Shown here in pieces: positions 63,556-64,000 of a DNA stretch of 64,000 nucleotides (positions are counted from its first letter, which is position 1; each line of letters starts with the position of its first letter). Both the position numbers and the translations under genes were made by a program. A model generated the notes under the pieces. That model saw only the letters and a list, made by a program, of their open reading frames with translations. It did no database searches and was not told the DNA's origin. The DNA is from Symsagittifera roscoffensis (lineage: Eukaryota; Xenacoelomorpha; Acoela; Convolutidae), in assembly GCF_963678635.1 (NCBI RefSeq), contig NC_087069.1, positions 15,038,660 through 15,102,659 on the forward strand, given 5' to 3'.

Positions 63556-64000
63556 GACCTTAAAACATGTAGACCCGAGGGGCTATAGCCCCATTTAACC
63601 GTTTTTTGGTTCTAATTCGGTTCAGCCTTGATTAAGGTTGACCGCCAAAAAGAGCAATTTGTCTCAAGGACATTACCGACCGGTTCTTGTGGCTAGCTTG
63701 CGCCGATTTGTACCAAAAACTGACAGATGATAAAAATGTTATATGATGTTCTGATCAATAGAAAAATGCCGAAATTATTTTATTGACCGAGTTATTTGCC
63801 GAGAAATATCTCTTACTAATTTACGGATTTGGAACAGTTTTTTGGAGATTAGCGAGCATATTTTGGCGCCCCACAAGGGACCGTTATTCTGAGACAGACG
63901 AAGATAAGAAGCTGGTTGTTGCAGAGCCCTCTCGCCGCCCCCTGTTATATTGACCACTACTCCAACTCCTCTGCAGTCCCATCCAACACAAGGGACAGAA
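63556..64000. other. Non-coding window end
   Basis: No gene recognised. GGGGCTATAGCCCC (63579-63592) is a perfect palindrome just behind the tRNA-like sequence and may belong to the same repeat. Confidence 0.35.

Overview
This is eukaryotic DNA, almost certainly from an invertebrate animal. It is AT-rich and gene-poor. It has spliceosomal introns, a multi-exon gene for a secreted mosaic protein (Thr/Ser-rich mucin repeats, a PAN-like module, a thrombospondin-1-like module), and retroelements of typically metazoan kinds (Penelope-like, BEL/Pao, Ty3/gypsy). Predicted 40-44 nt introns inside one retroelement and the secreted gene repertoire would suit a tunicate, perhaps an appendicularian, but I cannot prove the taxon. 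Nothing prokaryotic is present.

Layout. (1) 0.8-13.9 kb: decayed Penelope-like elements (PLEs) and a BEL/Pao gag relic, most of it in a nearly perfect 5.87-kb tandem duplication (2127-7998 and 7999-13870). One PLE runs on + and one on -, tail to tail. Both carry remains of a PHD finger inside the reverse transcriptase, a GIY-YIG module and a hammerhead-ribozyme-like core. (2) 13.66-14.29 kb: a 626-bp element with 17-bp perfect terminal inverted repeats and relatives at 51 and 59 kb. (3) 14.76-15.50 kb: a single-exon gene for a small secreted Gly/Ala-rich protein. (4) 16.05-22.97 kb: a complete Ty3/gypsy element with identical 215-bp LTRs, a 5-bp target duplication, a frameshifted gag and a large intact pol. 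(5) 23-26 kb: repeats and decayed DNA. (6) 26.07-45.95 kb: a 19.9-kb LTR retroelement with identical 410-bp LTRs and a 4-bp target duplication. It holds a long leader, a small basic ORF, gag, pol (protease region duplicated), small membrane ORFs, an env-like glycoprotein gene whose frame breaks are bridged by 40-43 nt introns, and a 601-codon ORF of unknown function. (7) 46-51 kb: non-coding DNA with a minisatellite-bearing repeat present twice. (8) 51.7-57.5 kb: the secreted mosaic gene on the minus strand. (9) 58-64 kb: mostly non-coding, with one probable terminal exon and a tRNA-like sequence.

How the parts work together. In the 19.9-kb element, Gag, protease, RT/RNase H and integrase would form particles, copy the RNA and integrate it. 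The env-like gene would make it retrovirus-like. The role of the 601-codon ORF is open. The element looks newly inserted (identical LTRs), yet it has an in-frame stop between gag and pol, a protease duplication that shifts the frame, and a 1-nt frameshift before the integrase C-terminal domain. It was therefore probably mobilised in trans, or joined by template switching during its last reverse transcription.
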